From: Massilia sp. TS11
Lineage (GTDB): Bacteria; Pseudomonadota; Gammaproteobacteria; Burkholderiales; Burkholderiaceae_D
NCBI RefSeq assembly: GCF_022012445.1
Contig: NZ_JAKLTS010000008.1
Location: 62,001 to 126,000 of the forward strand
Length of the DNA: 64,000 bases
Reading direction: 5' to 3'
Under the pieces are notes generated by a model. The model did not search any database. It was not told where the DNA came from and worked only from the letters and a program-made list of their open reading frames with translations. The translations under genes were made by a program, and so were the position numbers. Positions 32,242-41,687 of the stretch are shown here, in pieces; positions within the stretch are counted from its first letter, which is position 1, and each line of letters begins with the position of its first letter.

Positions 32242-34113
32242 TTAGCCGTTGTTGACGACCAGGCGCGGTTCGGTTCGCTGGAAGTGGGTACGGATGGCGC
32301 TGGCAATGCCCTTGGCGTCGAGGCCGACACTGGCCAGCAGCACGGCCGGGTCGCCGTGGTCGATGAATTTGTCGGGCAGGCCGAGCAGCTGCAGCGGCTT
32401 GACGATACCGGCTTCGGCCAGGGCCTCGGCCACGGCGGCACCGGCGCCGCCCATCACGCAGCCTTCTTCCACCGTCACCAGGGCGTCGTGCTCGCGCGCC
32501 AGCTGTTTCACCAGCTCGACGTCGAGCGGCTTCACCCAGCGCATATTCGCCACCGTGGCGTCGAGCGCTTCGCCGGCGGCCAGGGCCGGCGCCACCATCG
32601 AGCCAAACGCGAGGATGGCGATGCCTTTGCCCTGGCGGCGGATCTCGCCGCGCCCGAGCGGCAGCGTGTCCAGCGTGGCGGCCGGCGTGACGCCGATCCC
32701 GGCGCCGCGCGGATAGCGCACGGCGGCCGGCCCATTGTGGTGGAAGCAGGTGCTCAGCAGCTGGCGGCACTCGTTTTCGTCCGAGGGCGCGGCCACGATC
32801 ATGTTCGGGATGCAGCGCAGGTAGGCCAGGTCGTAGTTGCCGGCATGGGTGGCGCCGTCGGCGCCGACGATACCGGCGCGGTCGAGCGCGAAGGTGACGT
32901 CGAGGTTCTGCAGGGCGACGTCGTGAATCAGCTGATCGTAGGCGCGCTGCAGGAAGGTCGAGTAGATCGCCACCACCGGCTTCAGGCCCTCGGTCGCGAG
33001 GCCGGCGCCGAAGGTCACCGAGTGCTGCTCGGCGATGCCGACGTCGAAATAGCGCGCCGGGTACTGCTGCTCGAAGCGCACCATGCCCGAGCCTTCGCGC
33101 ATGGCGGGCGTGATGCCGACCAGGCGCTTGTCGGCCGCGGCCATGTCGCACAGCCACTGGCCGAACACTTCGGTGTAGGTCAGCTTGCTCGGCGTGGCGG
33201 CCGGCTTGATGCCTTCGACCGGATTGAACTTGCCGGTGCCGTGGTACAGGATCGGCTCGGCCTCGGCCAGCTTGTAGCCCTGGCCTTTTTTGGTCACCAC
33301 GTGCAGGAACTGCGGCCCTTTCAGGTGTTTGATGTTCTGCAGCGTGGGGATCAGCGAGTCGAGGTCGTGGCCGTCGATCGGGCCGATGTAGTTGAAGCCG
33401 AATTCTTCGAACATCGTGGCCGGCACCACCATGCCCTTGGCGTGCTCTTCGAGGCGGCGCGCGAGTTCGGCCACGGGGCCGGGCAGCACGCTCTTGCCGA
33501 CATTGCGCGCGGCCGCGTAGAACTTGCCCGACATCAGACGGGCCAGATAACGGTTCAGCGCGCCCACGGGCGGCGAGATCGACATGTCGTTGTCGTTCAG
33601 GACCACCAGCAGCGGCAGGTCTTCCTGCACGCCGGCGTTGTTCAGGGCCTCGAAGGCCATCCCGGCCGTCATCGAGCCGTCGCCGATCACGGCGATGCAG
33701 TGGCGCTGCTCGCCCTTGATCTTGGCCGCATTGGCCATGCCGAGGGCGGCCGAGATCGAGGTCGACGAGTGGGCCGTGCCGAAGGTGTCGTATTCGCTTT
33801 CGCAGCGGCGCGGGAAGCCGGAGATGCCATTGAGCTGGCGCAGCGTCGGCATCTGGGCGCGGCGCCCGGTCAGGATCTTGTGCGAATAGGTCTGGTGGCC
33901 GACATCCCACACGATGCGGTCGTGCGGGGTGTTGAACACGTAGTGGAGCGCAATCGTCAGTTCGACCGTGCCCAGATTCGACGACAGGTGGCCGCCGGTC
34001 TTGGAGACGGATTCGAGCAGGAACTGGCGCAATTCGTGCGCGAGCGGCGTGAGCTGGTGACGGCCCAGCTGACGCAGGTCGGAAGGATCGTTGATGGTTT
34101 CGAGCAGTTTCAT
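32242..34113 (-). CDS. dxs: 1-deoxy-D-xylulose-5-phosphate synthase
   Basis: 623 residues, full length. Thiamine-diphosphate enzyme that joins pyruvate and glyceraldehyde-3-phosphate at the entry of the MEP isoprenoid pathway. Seen are [21 protein letters not shown], the cofactor motif [36 protein letters not shown] in the transketolase pyrimidine domain, and a normal C-terminal domain. It is downstream of ispA and xseB in the standard xseB-ispA-dxs order. The palindromic repeat follows its 3' end. Confidence 0.97.
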   Translation of the reverse strand: MKLLETINDPSDLRQLGRHQLTPLAHELRQFLLESVSKTGGHLSSNLGTVELTIALHYVFNTPHDRIVWDVGHQTYSHKILTGRRAQMPTLRQLNGISGFPRRCESEYDTFGTAHSSTSISAALGMANAAKIKGEQRHCIAVIGDGSMTAGMAFEALNNAGVQEDLPLLVVLNDNDMSISPPVGALNRYLARLMSGKFYAAARNVGKSVLPGPVAELARRLEEHAKGMVVPATMFEEFGFNYIGPIDGHDLDSLIPTLQNIKHLKGPQFLHVVTKKGQGYKLAEAEPILYHGTGKFNPVEGIKPAATPSKLTYTEVFGQWLCDMAAADKRLVGITPAMREGSGMVRFEQQYPARYFDVGIAEQHSVTFGAGLATEGLKPVVAIYSTFLQRAYDQLIHDVALQNLDVTFALDRAGIVGADGATHAGNYDLAYLRCIPNMIVAAPSDENECRQLLSTCFHHNGPAAVRYPRGAGIGVTPAATLDTLPLGRGEIRRQGKGIAILAFGSMVAPALAAGEALDATVANMRWVKPLDVELVKQLAREHDALVTVEEGCVMGGAGAAVAEALAEAGIVKPLQLLGLPDKFIDHGDPAVLLASVGLDAKGIASAIRTHFQRTEPRLVVNNG

Positions 34114-35007
34114 TTACGCTTTCCGCTGCACGACCAGATCTGCCAGTTCCCGCAGACGGCGTGCCTTATCACCAAACGGGGCCAGCGCCGCGTGCGCCTG
34201 CCCCCGCAATTGTTCGGCCAGGGCGATCGACGCCTCCAGCCCCAGAATCGACACATAGGTCGGCTTGTTGTCGGCGGCGTCCTTGCCGGCCGTTTTGCCC
34301 AGCGTGGCCGAATCGGCGGTCGCATCGAGCACGTCGTCCACCACCTGGAAGGCCAGGCCGATGGCGCAGCCGTAGTCGTCGAGCGCGGCCTGCTCGGCCG
34401 CGTCGAGCGCGCGCCCGGCCATGGCGCCGAGCACGATGGCGGCCTTCAGCAGGGCGCCGGTTTTCAGCTGGTGCATCTGTTCGAGTTCGGCCCGCGTCAG
34501 GGCCTGGCCGACGCTGGCCAGATCGATCGCCTGGCCGCCGCACATGCCGGCCGGACCGGCCGCGCGCGCCAGCAGGGCGACCATCTGCACCAGGCGCGCC
34601 GCCGGGGCGTCGCTGGCGGCCAACACCGCGAAGGCCTGGGACTGCAGGGCGTCGCCGACCAGCAGCGCCGTCGCTTCGTCATAGGCCACATGCACGGTCG
34701 GTTTGCCGCGCCGCAGGGCGTCGTCGTCCATGCAGGGCATATCGTCGTGCACCAGCGAGTACACGTGGATCATTTCGACGGCGCAGGCGGCGCGTTCCAG
34801 CACGGCCGGGGCGGCATCGGTCAGTTCGCCGGCCGCGTACACGAGCAGCGGGCGCACGCGCTTGCCGCCGCCCAGGGTGGTGTAGCGCATCGCCTCGTGC
34901 AGGCGCTGCGGCGCCAGGCTGGCCTGCGGCAGGTGCTCGGCCAGGGCCGTTTCCACGGCCGCCTGCACCCGCTTCATCCAGGTGGGGAAATCCATCGTCG
35001 CGTCCAT
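34114..35007 (-). CDS. ispA: Farnesyl diphosphate synthase (polyprenyl synthetase)
   Basis: 297 residues. First Asp-rich motif HDDMPCMDDDALRRG (about residues 82-96), second Asp-rich motif FQVVDDVLDAT (near 225), and GGKRVRPLLVYAAGE near the N-terminus. The two-residue insertion in the first motif (DDxxxxD type) fits bacterial farnesyl diphosphate synthases. It makes C15 diphosphate for ubiquinone, undecaprenol and heme O. Adjacent to dxs with no gap. M5 is an alternative start. Confidence 0.95.
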   Translation of the reverse strand: MDATMDFPTWMKRVQAAVETALAEHLPQASLAPQRLHEAMRYTTLGGGKRVRPLLVYAAGELTDAAPAVLERAACAVEMIHVYSLVHDDMPCMDDDALRRGKPTVHVAYDEATALLVGDALQSQAFAVLAASDAPAARLVQMVALLARAAGPAGMCGGQAIDLASVGQALTRAELEQMHQLKTGALLKAAIVLGAMAGRALDAAEQAALDDYGCAIGLAFQVVDDVLDATADSATLGKTAGKDAADNKPTYVSILGLEASIALAEQLRGQAHAALAPFGDKARRLRELADLVVQRKA

Positions 35008-35250
35008 TCAGGCGTCGCCCTCTTCGTCGGCGAAGGGCTTGAGCATCTCGCCCTCGAGCACCTTGACCTGGGACTCGACCTTCTCGAGCTGGGCGGCGCA
35101 GTATTTGACCAGGGCCGAACCGCGCGCATAGGCCGCCACCGAGGCTTCGAGCGGCAGCTGGCCGCCCTCCATCTGGGCCACGAGCTGGGCCAGTTCGGCC
35201 ATGGCCGCCTCGAACGAGGCCGGCGTGTCTGGGGTTGCGGTCTTGGGCAT
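35008..35250 (-). CDS. xseB: Exodeoxyribonuclease VII small subunit
   Basis: 80 residues, all-helical. The pattern SFEAAMAELAQLVAQMEGGQLPLEASVAAYARGSALVKYCAAQLEKVE... is the family signature, with L-E-x-S and the Y-x-R-G motif. It pairs with XseA (not in the window) to degrade single-stranded DNA. It leads the leftward xseB-ispA-dxs operon. Confidence 0.95.
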   Translation of the reverse strand: MPKTATPDTPASFEAAMAELAQLVAQMEGGQLPLEASVAAYARGSALVKYCAAQLEKVESQVKVLEGEMLKPFADEEGDA

Positions 35251-35451
35251 AGGTGTTTCGGTATCAGCGGGCGGCGCCAGTCTAAGCGCCTATTTTAGAA
35301 CAAGCCATCACAAACGGCGCAGCACTGGCGGGCGCGCGCAAAGGGTGGATTTTATCGTACTTGCACGAAGACGCTGGCAAAACATGCCGATTTAGCACGG
35401 TTTTAGCCGACTCTTGCGCGAAAAACGCGGGATTTATCAGGCCGACCACGG

Positions 35452-35457
35452 TATAAT
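35452..35457 (+). promoter_or_regulatory. -10 element upstream of the Rieske oxygenase gene
   Basis: A perfect TATAAT lies 50 bases before the ATG at 35507; the -35 at the proper distance is poor. The remaining 256-base divergent gap (35251-35506) holds no gene, repeat or hairpin that I could support. Confidence 0.45.
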
Positions 35458-35506
35458 TGCCGGTTCTGTCTGTTTCACGATCACGCATTGAAAGGGGGGA
35501 TTGGGG

Positions 35507-36607
35507 ATGTCCGACCTGGGTACCCACGCCAAGCTGGCCCGCTCGCGCGCCCAGCTGCCGGTAAATGTCTACTTCGACGATGCGCTGCTGCAGCGCGAAA
35601 TGCAGCTCCTGTTTAAGAACGGTCCCCGCTACGTCGGCCATGAGCTGATGGTGCCCGAGGTCGGCGATTACGCCACCCTGGCCGCGGAAAACGAGGGCCG
35701 CATGCTGGTGCGCTCGGCGCACGGCATCGAGCTGCTGTCGAACGTCTGCCGCCACCGCCAGGCCATCATGAAAAATGGCCGTGGCAACGCCACCAATATC
35801 GTCTGCCCGCTGCACCGCTGGACTTATGACCTCAAGGGTGAGCTGATCGGCGCGCCGCATTTCCCGGACACGCCCTGCCTCAACCTCAACCAGACCCGCC
35901 TGCAAAGCTGGAACGGCCTGCTGTTCGAACAGAACGGCTACAACGTCATGGAGCAGCTGAAGAATCTGTCGGTCACCAAGGACCTGGACTTCAGCGGCTA
36001 TATGCTCGACAAGGTCGAAGTCCACCAGTGCGACTACAACTGGAAGACCTTCATCGAGGTCTACCTCGAGGACTACCACGTCGAACCCTTCCACCCGGGC
36101 CTGGGCAGCTTTGTCAGCTGCGACGACCTGCGCTGGGAGTTCGGGCGCGACTACTCGGTCCAGACCGTGGGCGTGAACCGCGGCCTGCGCAAATCCGGCT
36201 CGCCCGTCTATCAGCGCTGGCAGGAGCAGGTGCTCAAATACCGCAATGGCGAAGCGCCCCCCTTCGGCGCCATCTGGCTGACGCTCTACCCGAACATCAT
36301 GGTCGAGTGGTATCCGCATGTGCTGGTGGTGTCGACCCTGTGGCCGGACGGCCCGCAGCGCACCCGCAACGTGGTCGAGTTCTACTACCCCGAGGAGATC
36401 GTGCTGTTCGAGCGCGATTTCGTCGACGCCGAACACGCGGCCTACATGGAAACCGTGATCGAGGACGATGAAATCGCCCTGCGCATGGATGCCGGCCGGC
36501 GCGCCCTGCTGGCGCGCGGCGAAAACCAGGTCGGCCCCTACCAGTCGCCCATGGAAGACGGCATGCAGCACTTCCATGAGTGGTACCGCAAGCACATCGA
36601 GGTCTGA
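35507..36607 (+). CDS. Rieske-type aromatic-ring/quaternary-amine oxygenase alpha subunit
   Basis: 366 residues. Rieske 2Fe-2S ligands are in NVCRHRQAIM and IVCPLHRWTYD (CxH...CxxH, about 77-110). The mononuclear iron site is EDYHVEPFHPGL (near 190-200). These place it in the ring-hydroxylating oxygenase alpha family, whose members act on aromatics, choline-like amines or other small molecules; the substrate cannot be named. No reductase or ferredoxin gene adjoins it. ATG at 35507 follows a GGGGGGATTGGGG stretch. The stop overlaps the transporter start (TGATG). Confidence 0.9.
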   Translation: MSDLGTHAKLARSRAQLPVNVYFDDALLQREMQLLFKNGPRYVGHELMVPEVGDYATLAAENEGRMLVRSAHGIELLSNVCRHRQAIMKNGRGNATNIVCPLHRWTYDLKGELIGAPHFPDTPCLNLNQTRLQSWNGLLFEQNGYNVMEQLKNLSVTKDLDFSGYMLDKVEVHQCDYNWKTFIEVYLEDYHVEPFHPGLGSFVSCDDLRWEFGRDYSVQTVGVNRGLRKSGSPVYQRWQEQVLKYRNGEAPPFGAIWLTLYPNIMVEWYPHVLVVSTLWPDGPQRTRNVVEFYYPEEIVLFERDFVDAEHAAYMETVIEDDEIALRMDAGRRALLARGENQVGPYQSPMEDGMQHFHEWYRKHIEV

Positions 36608-37497
36608 TGGCCGCTGCCTTATGGATGCTGCTGGCCAGCTTCTTGTTCGCCGCCATGGGCGTGTGCGTGAAGCTGGCCTCGGCCCTGTACTCGACGTCGG
36701 AAATCGTCTTCTACCGCGGCCTGATCGGGGTGATCCTGATTCCGCTGCTGGTGCGCTGGCGCGGCGGCAGCCTGCGCACCGCCCACCCGTTTGAACACAC
36801 CTACCGCGGCACCGTCGGCGTGATCTCGCTGTGGCTGTGGTTCTTCGCCATCGCCAGCCTGCACCTGGCCACCGCCGTCACCCTCAACTACATGGCGCCG
36901 ATCTGGATGGCCGTGTATCTGCTCGCCCTCGGCTGGTTCAAGGCCCACAAGAAGGTAGATCCGGCCCTGGTGGTGGCGATTCTGGCCTCGTTCGCCGGCG
37001 TCGTGCTGATCCTGCAGCCGGCCTTCTCCAGCCACCAGTGGCTGGGCGGGGTGGCCGGCGTGGCCTCGTCGATGATCTCGGCCCTGGCCTATCTGCAGAT
37101 CCGCCGCCTGTCCCAGCTGGGCGAACCCGAATACCGGATCGTCTTCTACTTCGCCCTGGTGACTGTGGTCGTGGGCGGTGTCAGCACCCTGTTCGAGGGC
37201 GGCTTCCACCGGCCCGACCTGTACCACGCGGCCCTGCTGTTCGGCACCGGCCTGCTGGCCACCGTGGCCCAGCTGGCGATGACGCGCGCCTACCGCCTCG
37301 GCAAGGTGCTGGTGGTGGCCAACCTGGCCTACACCGGCATCATTTTCTCCAGCCTGTGGGGCCTGATCCTGTGGGGCGACGCGTTCGACTGGCACGTCTG
37401 GCTCGGCATGGCCATCATCCTGCTGTCGGGCGTGGCCGCGACGTTCTACAATAGTCGTGGCACGGCGCCCAGCAGCGCCCCGCTCGACAACGAATAA
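36607..37497 (+). CDS. DMT/EamA family transporter
   Basis: 296 residues with ten predicted helices in two EamA repeats. The N-terminal WMLLASFLFAAMGVCVKLAS, SEIVFYRGLIGVILI and TAVTLNYMAPIWMAVYLL are typical of drug/metabolite exporters. The ligand is unknown. It is translationally coupled to the Rieske oxygenase gene and ten bases ahead of the sulfurtransferase gene, which suggests a three-gene unit, but no shared pathway is evident. Confidence 0.92.
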   Translation: MAAALWMLLASFLFAAMGVCVKLASALYSTSEIVFYRGLIGVILIPLLVRWRGGSLRTAHPFEHTYRGTVGVISLWLWFFAIASLHLATAVTLNYMAPIWMAVYLLALGWFKAHKKVDPALVVAILASFAGVVLILQPAFSSHQWLGGVAGVASSMISALAYLQIRRLSQLGEPEYRIVFYFALVTVVVGGVSTLFEGGFHRPDLYHAALLFGTGLLATVAQLAMTRAYRLGKVLVVANLAYTGIIFSSLWGLILWGDAFDWHVWLGMAIILLSGVAATFYNSRGTAPSSAPLDNE

Positions 37498-37506
37498 GGA
37501 GCCCGC

Positions 37507-38355
37507 ATGTTCACCACTCTGATCAGCGCCAGCGAGCTGGCCGCCCGCCTGGGCGCGCCGCAGCTCGTCATCCTCGACTGCCGCCACGACCTCGTCGACC
37601 ACAGCGCCGGGCGCACCGGCTACAACGTCGGCCATATCCCGGGCGCCGTCTTCATCGAGATGGAACACCAGGCCTCGGGCCCGCGCCGCGCGGCCGACGG
37701 CAGCTTCCGCGGACGCCATCCGCTGCCCGAGAAGACCGATTTCCTCGCCGTGCTGCGCAATGCCGGCGTCAATGACGACAGCCAGGTCGTGGTCTACGAC
37801 GCCCAGGGCGGCATGTTCGCCGCGCGCGTCTGGTGGATGCTGCGCTGGCTCGGCCACAGCGCCGTGGCCGTGCTCGACGGCGGCCTGGCGGCCTGGCAGG
37901 CGGCCGGCCAGCCGATGACGGCGGCCGAACCGCATCCGGCCCAGGGCCACCTGAACCTGCGCGCGCCGCTGGTCGAATCGGTCGATGCGGCCATGGTGCT
38001 GGCCAATGTGCAGAGCCAGGCGCGCCTGGTGGTCGATGCGCGCGCGCCCGACCGCTTCCGCGGCGAGAACGAAACCCTGGACCCGGTCGGCGGCCATATT
38101 CCGGGGGCGCGCAACCGCTTCTTCCGCGAGAACCTGGAGGCCGACGGCCGCTTCAAGTCGCCCGCCCAGCTGCGCGCCGAATGGAGCGCCATCGTCGGTG
38201 ACGAAGCGGCCCACCTGATCATGCAGTGCGGCTCGGGCGTGACGGCCTGCCACAATCTGCTGGCCCTGGAAGTGGCCGGCCTGCGCGGCGCCGCCCTCTA
38301 TCCGGGCTCGTGGAGCGAATGGTGCGCCGACCCGGCGCGGCCGGTGGCGCGCTAA
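37507..38355 (+). CDS. sseA: 3-mercaptopyruvate sulfurtransferase (two-domain rhodanese)
   Basis: 282 residues, two rhodanese domains. The active-site loop in the second domain is CGSGVTACHNLLAL (Cys near 240). The CG[ST]GVT form marks mercaptopyruvate sulfurtransferases, while thiosulfate-specific rhodaneses have CRKGVT. The first domain keeps DCRHDLVDHSAGRTGYNVGHIPGA without a catalytic Cys. It probably transfers sulfur from 3-mercaptopyruvate to a thiol acceptor. Confidence 0.93.
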   Translation: MFTTLISASELAARLGAPQLVILDCRHDLVDHSAGRTGYNVGHIPGAVFIEMEHQASGPRRAADGSFRGRHPLPEKTDFLAVLRNAGVNDDSQVVVYDAQGGMFAARVWWMLRWLGHSAVAVLDGGLAAWQAAGQPMTAAEPHPAQGHLNLRAPLVESVDAAMVLANVQSQARLVVDARAPDRFRGENETLDPVGGHIPGARNRFFRENLEADGRFKSPAQLRAEWSAIVGDEAAHLIMQCGSGVTACHNLLALEVAGLRGAALYPGSWSEWCADPARPVAR

Positions 38356-38408
38356 TCCTGCCTTAATCCGCGCGCTCCAGACTGGGGCTCCTTTTTTCAG
38401 GAGTCCCC

Positions 38409-38909
38409 ATGCTGCGTCTGATTCTTCCCCTGTTGCTGCTGACCGGTCCGGCCCTGGCCGAACCGGTGCGTATCCCCGCGCCCGGCGGCGCCGTGCTTGG
38501 CCTCAATGCCCAGCAATTCAATGTCCAGTACAACGAGTGGCACTATGCCCCGGCCCGGATCGAGGGCAAGCTGGTGTATCTGTCGGGCGTGGTGGCCGGC
38601 GCGGCCGATGGCAAACCGCTCGACGTGGCCGGCTTCGAGGCCTCGCTGCGGCGCGCCTTTGGCCAGATCGACCGCCTGCTGACGGCGGCCGGCAGCGACA
38701 GCAGCCATATTGTCGAGATCAGCAGCTTCCACGTGTTTGGCGCGCCGCTGGCGACCTTCGATAAGGCTGCCCATCTGGACGCGGTGCGCCGCGTGCATGC
38801 CGAATTCGTCAAGCCGCCCTACCCGGCCTGGACCGCGATCGGCGTGTCCGATCTGCTGCCGCCCGGCGGCATGGTCGAAATCCGCGTGCTGGCGCGCCTG
38901 AAGGACTGA
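38409..38909 (+). CDS. Secreted Rid/YjgF family protein
   Basis: 166 residues. N-terminal signal peptide (MLRLILPLLLLTGPALA) followed by a trimer-type Rid domain (LVYLSGVVAGAADGKPLD ... ILARLKD-type end). The Arg that RidA uses to hydrolyse imines is replaced: PAWTAIGV here against PARSCV in E. coli RidA. So it is a Rid relative without that catalytic residue, and periplasmic. The biological role is unknown. It faces the tandem TonB-C-like gene with a five-base gap. Confidence 0.88.
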   Translation: MLRLILPLLLLTGPALAEPVRIPAPGGAVLGLNAQQFNVQYNEWHYAPARIEGKLVYLSGVVAGAADGKPLDVAGFEASLRRAFGQIDRLLTAAGSDSSHIVEISSFHVFGAPLATFDKAAHLDAVRRVHAEFVKPPYPAWTAIGVSDLLPPGGMVEIRVLARLKD

Positions 38910-38913
38910 GGCC

Positions 38914-39888
38914 CTAGAGGTCCATGCGCCCGCATGGAATGCTGAGCGTGAAGCTGTCGGCGAAGACGCTGTCGTTGGCCGCGTCCGGCAGATTCAGGCG
39001 GATCGTGCGCAGCCACTCCAGCAGCGGGCGGCGCGCCGCCTCGCTGCTCTCGACCTCGCGCACGATGTTGGGCGCATACGGCTGCAGGTAGAACACGCGC
39101 ACGTCGAACGGGCAGCGCATCTGGGTGAAATCGAAATGGGCCGGCGCCGGATCGCGCGCGCCGGCGGCCAGCACGCGCAGCGGCATATCCTTGAGCACCT
39201 TCTTCTCGCTGCCGCTCAGGGTGAATTTGTAGATCATGTCCAGATCGATCGGCTGCCCGCCATAGCAGGGCAGGCGCACATCGCGCAGATAGTTTTCGAG
39301 CGACTGGCGAAAGCCGTGGTAGCCGGTCACCGCCAGGAACTGCACGGCCGGGGCGCTGTCGGCGCTGGTGAAATGCAGGCGCACCATGACCGAGCCGGTC
39401 ACGCCATCCTGCAGGGCCTTGCGCGGCCACTGCGGGCGCGCGGCCGGGTCGCTGTGCACCATGCACTGCATGCGCGCCTGCTGCTTGCGCTCGTCCGCAT
39501 CGGCCGTCTGCGGCGGCATCACGCGGCGGCCGTCCTCGGGCTTGAACACATAGCGCTGGTGCAGGGTCACGGGCGGGCCGCCGGCCACCATGCAGGGCAC
39601 GCGCAGCTGCTGCGCGTAGGCGCGCACGGCATCGGCGAATTCGCCCTCGCGCCGCAGCTGTGGAAAATCGATCTCGGGCGCCTGGTCCGGCCCGGCAAAG
39701 CGCAATTCGACATCCACGCTCATACCCTCCTTGCGCTCAAACGCCTGCGGCGGATACACGGGCTGCTCGGGCGCGCCGGGCGTGCGCGTCAGGCAGGCCA
39801 GCATCGGCGAGGGTGCCAGAAACAGGGACTGGGCCTGGGCCAGGACGGGCGCCGCCAGCAGGGCGGCAAGCAGGAATCGGATCAGCAT
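38914..39888 (-). CDS. Secreted protein with tandem TonB-C-like repeats
   Basis: 324 residues with a signal peptide (MLIRFLLAALLAAPVLAQA). Three repeats of about 90-100 residues are visible. The first two have 'P..a......G.V.V.l.f......p.......', a hydrophobic helix, a VPC or LPC near the end and a closing strand (VTLHQRYVFKP; IDLDMIYKFTLSG). The third is more divergent and ends in SFTLSIPCGRMDL. This is the TonB C-terminal-like pattern without a membrane anchor or proline-rich linker. The shorter protein at 13165-13674 is similar. Function unknown. Confidence 0.7.
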   Translation of the reverse strand: MLIRFLLAALLAAPVLAQAQSLFLAPSPMLACLTRTPGAPEQPVYPPQAFERKEGMSVDVELRFAGPDQAPEIDFPQLRREGEFADAVRAYAQQLRVPCMVAGGPPVTLHQRYVFKPEDGRRVMPPQTADADERKQQARMQCMVHSDPAARPQWPRKALQDGVTGSVMVRLHFTSADSAPAVQFLAVTGYHGFRQSLENYLRDVRLPCYGGQPIDLDMIYKFTLSGSEKKVLKDMPLRVLAAGARDPAPAHFDFTQMRCPFDVRVFYLQPYAPNIVREVESSEAARRPLLEWLRTIRLNLPDAANDSVFADSFTLSIPCGRMDL

Positions 39889-39916
39889 GCCTTATTGTAA
39901 AGGCAATCTTGAAAAC

Positions 39917-40699
39917 TTAGCCAGCGCCGTGTGTCAGCAGCAGCACCAGCGACACGCCAAGCGCCACCAGGATCACCTGGGGCACGGTTTCGCGTACGGT
40001 GGCGCGGCGCTGCATCTGCGGCATCAGGTCGCTGACGGCGATGTACAGGAAGCCCGAGGACGCGAACACCAGCACATAGGGAATCAGGTGGCTGGCCTTG
40101 TCCAGCGTGTAGTAGCCGAGCACCCCGCCGGCCACGCCCATCAGGCTGCACAGCAGGTTGAACACATAGGCGCGCATGCGCGAGAAGCCGGCATTGAGCA
40201 GCACGATGAAGTCGCCGATCTCCTGCGGGATTTCGTGGGCGATCATGGCCAGGCCGGTGACCAGGCCCAGACGCGGCTCGGCCAGGAAGGCGGCGGCGAT
40301 CAGGATACCGTCGGTGAAGTTGTGCAGGCCGTCGCCGACCAGGATCATCCAGCCCGATTTGCCGGCCTCGCGCGCGTCGTGCCCGTGCGCGTGGTGGTGG
40401 CCGTCGTGCTCGTGGTGATGCGAGTGGCGCAGCAGCGCCAGCTTCTCCAGCAGGAAGAAGGCCAGCAGGCCGGCCAGCAGCGTGGCGAACAGGGTGCGCG
40501 GATCGGCCTTGGATTCAAACGCCTCGGGCAAGGCATTGAGCAGGGCCGTCGACAGCATGATCCCCACCGACAGGCTGACCATGCGCTCGACCATCTTCGA
40601 CAGCAGGGCGAACGAGAACAGGGCCGCCGCCGTGATCGAGACGGCGCCGCCCAGACTGGTCGCAAGCAGGATGGAGACGAGGATCGGGTCCAGAATCAA
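39917..40699 (-). CDS. ZIP family divalent metal transporter
   Basis: 260 residues, about eight helices. A His-rich loop (HSHHHEHDGHHHAHGHD, near residue 95-112) sits between helices 3 and 4, and the metal-binding helices read DGLHNFTDGILIAAAF and AMIAHEIPQEIGDFIVLL. This is the ZIP pattern for zinc or iron uptake. The start is set at a TTG (40699), since the first helix (DPILVSILLATSLGG) begins right after it and no ATG lies before residue 30; a CTG two codons on is an alternative. AAGG is close, at nonideal spacing. Confidence 0.88.
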   Translation of the reverse strand: MILDPILVSILLATSLGGAVSITAAALFSFALLSKMVERMVSLSVGIMLSTALLNALPEAFESKADPRTLFATLLAGLLAFFLLEKLALLRHSHHHEHDGHHHAHGHDAREAGKSGWMILVGDGLHNFTDGILIAAAFLAEPRLGLVTGLAMIAHEIPQEIGDFIVLLNAGFSRMRAYVFNLLCSLMGVAGGVLGYYTLDKASHLIPYVLVFASSGFLYIAVSDLMPQMQRRATVRETVPQVILVALGVSLVLLLTHGAG

Positions 40700-40757
40700 A
40701 CCTTGGTGGACAAAACAGCCATTGTAACGGCTCGGACGGGGGCGCGCGTGGCCGGCT

Positions 40758-41687
40758 TCACTGGCACAGATCCGCGAGCGCGGCGTCGAGCGTGGCGAAG
40801 CGGAAGTGGAAGCCGCCCTCCTGCAGGCGGCGCGGCGCCACGCGCTGGCCCTCGAGCACCAGATCGCTCTGCTCCCCCAGCAGCAGGCGCATCGGCCAGC
40901 CGGGCGTGGGGAACCAGCAGGGCCGGTGCAGCACGGCGGCGGCCGTGCGCGCGAATTCGTGCTGGGTGCAGGCCGCGGGCGCGCACAGATTGTAGGCGCC
41001 ATCGACCTGCGGCGCCTGCATCAGGTGGGCGATGGCGCGCACCAGATCGTCGATATGCACCCAGGACAGCACCTGGCGGCCGCCGGCCAGCGGCCCGCCC
41101 AGACCCAGCCGGATCGGCAGCAGCAGGCCAGGCAGCGCGCCGCCACGCCCCATCACAAAGCCGAAGCGCAGCGCCCCGACCTGGGTGCCGTGGCGCGTGA
41201 TGCCCTGAGCCGCGGCCTCGATCTCCTGGCACAGCGTGGACATGAAGATCGGCTGCGGCGGCGCGCTTTCGTCGAGCGCGCGCGCATCGTCCTGCGCCTG
41301 CACGCCGTAGTAGCCGATGGCGGAAGCGGCCAGCAGCAGGCGCGGCTTGCGTTCGGTGCGGGCGATCCAGGCGTCGATCTGGGCGGTGATGCCGGCGCGG
41401 CTGGCGCGCAGCACCGCCTTGCGCGCGGCCGTCCAGCGGCGCCCGAAGATGCGCGCGCCGGCCAGATGCACGACCACGTCGACCGCGTCGGACGGGGCCA
41501 GCGCCTCCAGGCTGGGAATGGCGCGCACGCCCAGCCGGGCCGCGGCGCGCGCCGCATCGCGCGACAAGGCGATCACCGTATGGCCGTCGGCCACCAGAGC
41601 GCGCACCAGATGCTGGCCGACGAAACCGGTGGCCCCGGTGACCAGCACGGTCTGCGCTGGTCCGAAATGGATAGGACTCGTACTCAT
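40758..41687 (-). CDS. YfcH/TIGR01777-type NAD-dependent epimerase-like protein
   Basis: 309 residues. N-terminal Rossmann motif VLVTGATGFVGQHLVRALVADGH (about 14-36), then HLAGARIFGRRW and a C-terminal DUF1731 segment (VLEGQRVAPRRLQEGGFHFRF). These place it in the TIGR01777 family with E. coli YfcH. The substrate is not known; relatives have been linked to cell-division or chloroplast phenotypes only. It overlaps the HAD gene by four bases. Confidence 0.92.
   Translation of the reverse strand: MSTSPIHFGPAQTVLVTGATGFVGQHLVRALVADGHTVIALSRDAARAAARLGVRAIPSLEALAPSDAVDVVVHLAGARIFGRRWTAARKAVLRASRAGITAQIDAWIARTERKPRLLLAASAIGYYGVQAQDDARALDESAPPQPIFMSTLCQEIEAAAQGITRHGTQVGALRFGFVMGRGGALPGLLLPIRLGLGGPLAGGRQVLSWVHIDDLVRAIAHLMQAPQVDGAYNLCAPAACTQHEFARTAAAVLHRPCWFPTPGWPMRLLLGEQSDLVLEGQRVAPRRLQEGGFHFRFATLDAALADLCQ

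Noticed and set aside
38914-39888. Calling the tandem TonB-C-like protein a TonB energy transducer.
   Set aside because: It has no N-terminal membrane anchor kept after export, no Pro-rich spacer and no exbBD neighbours.
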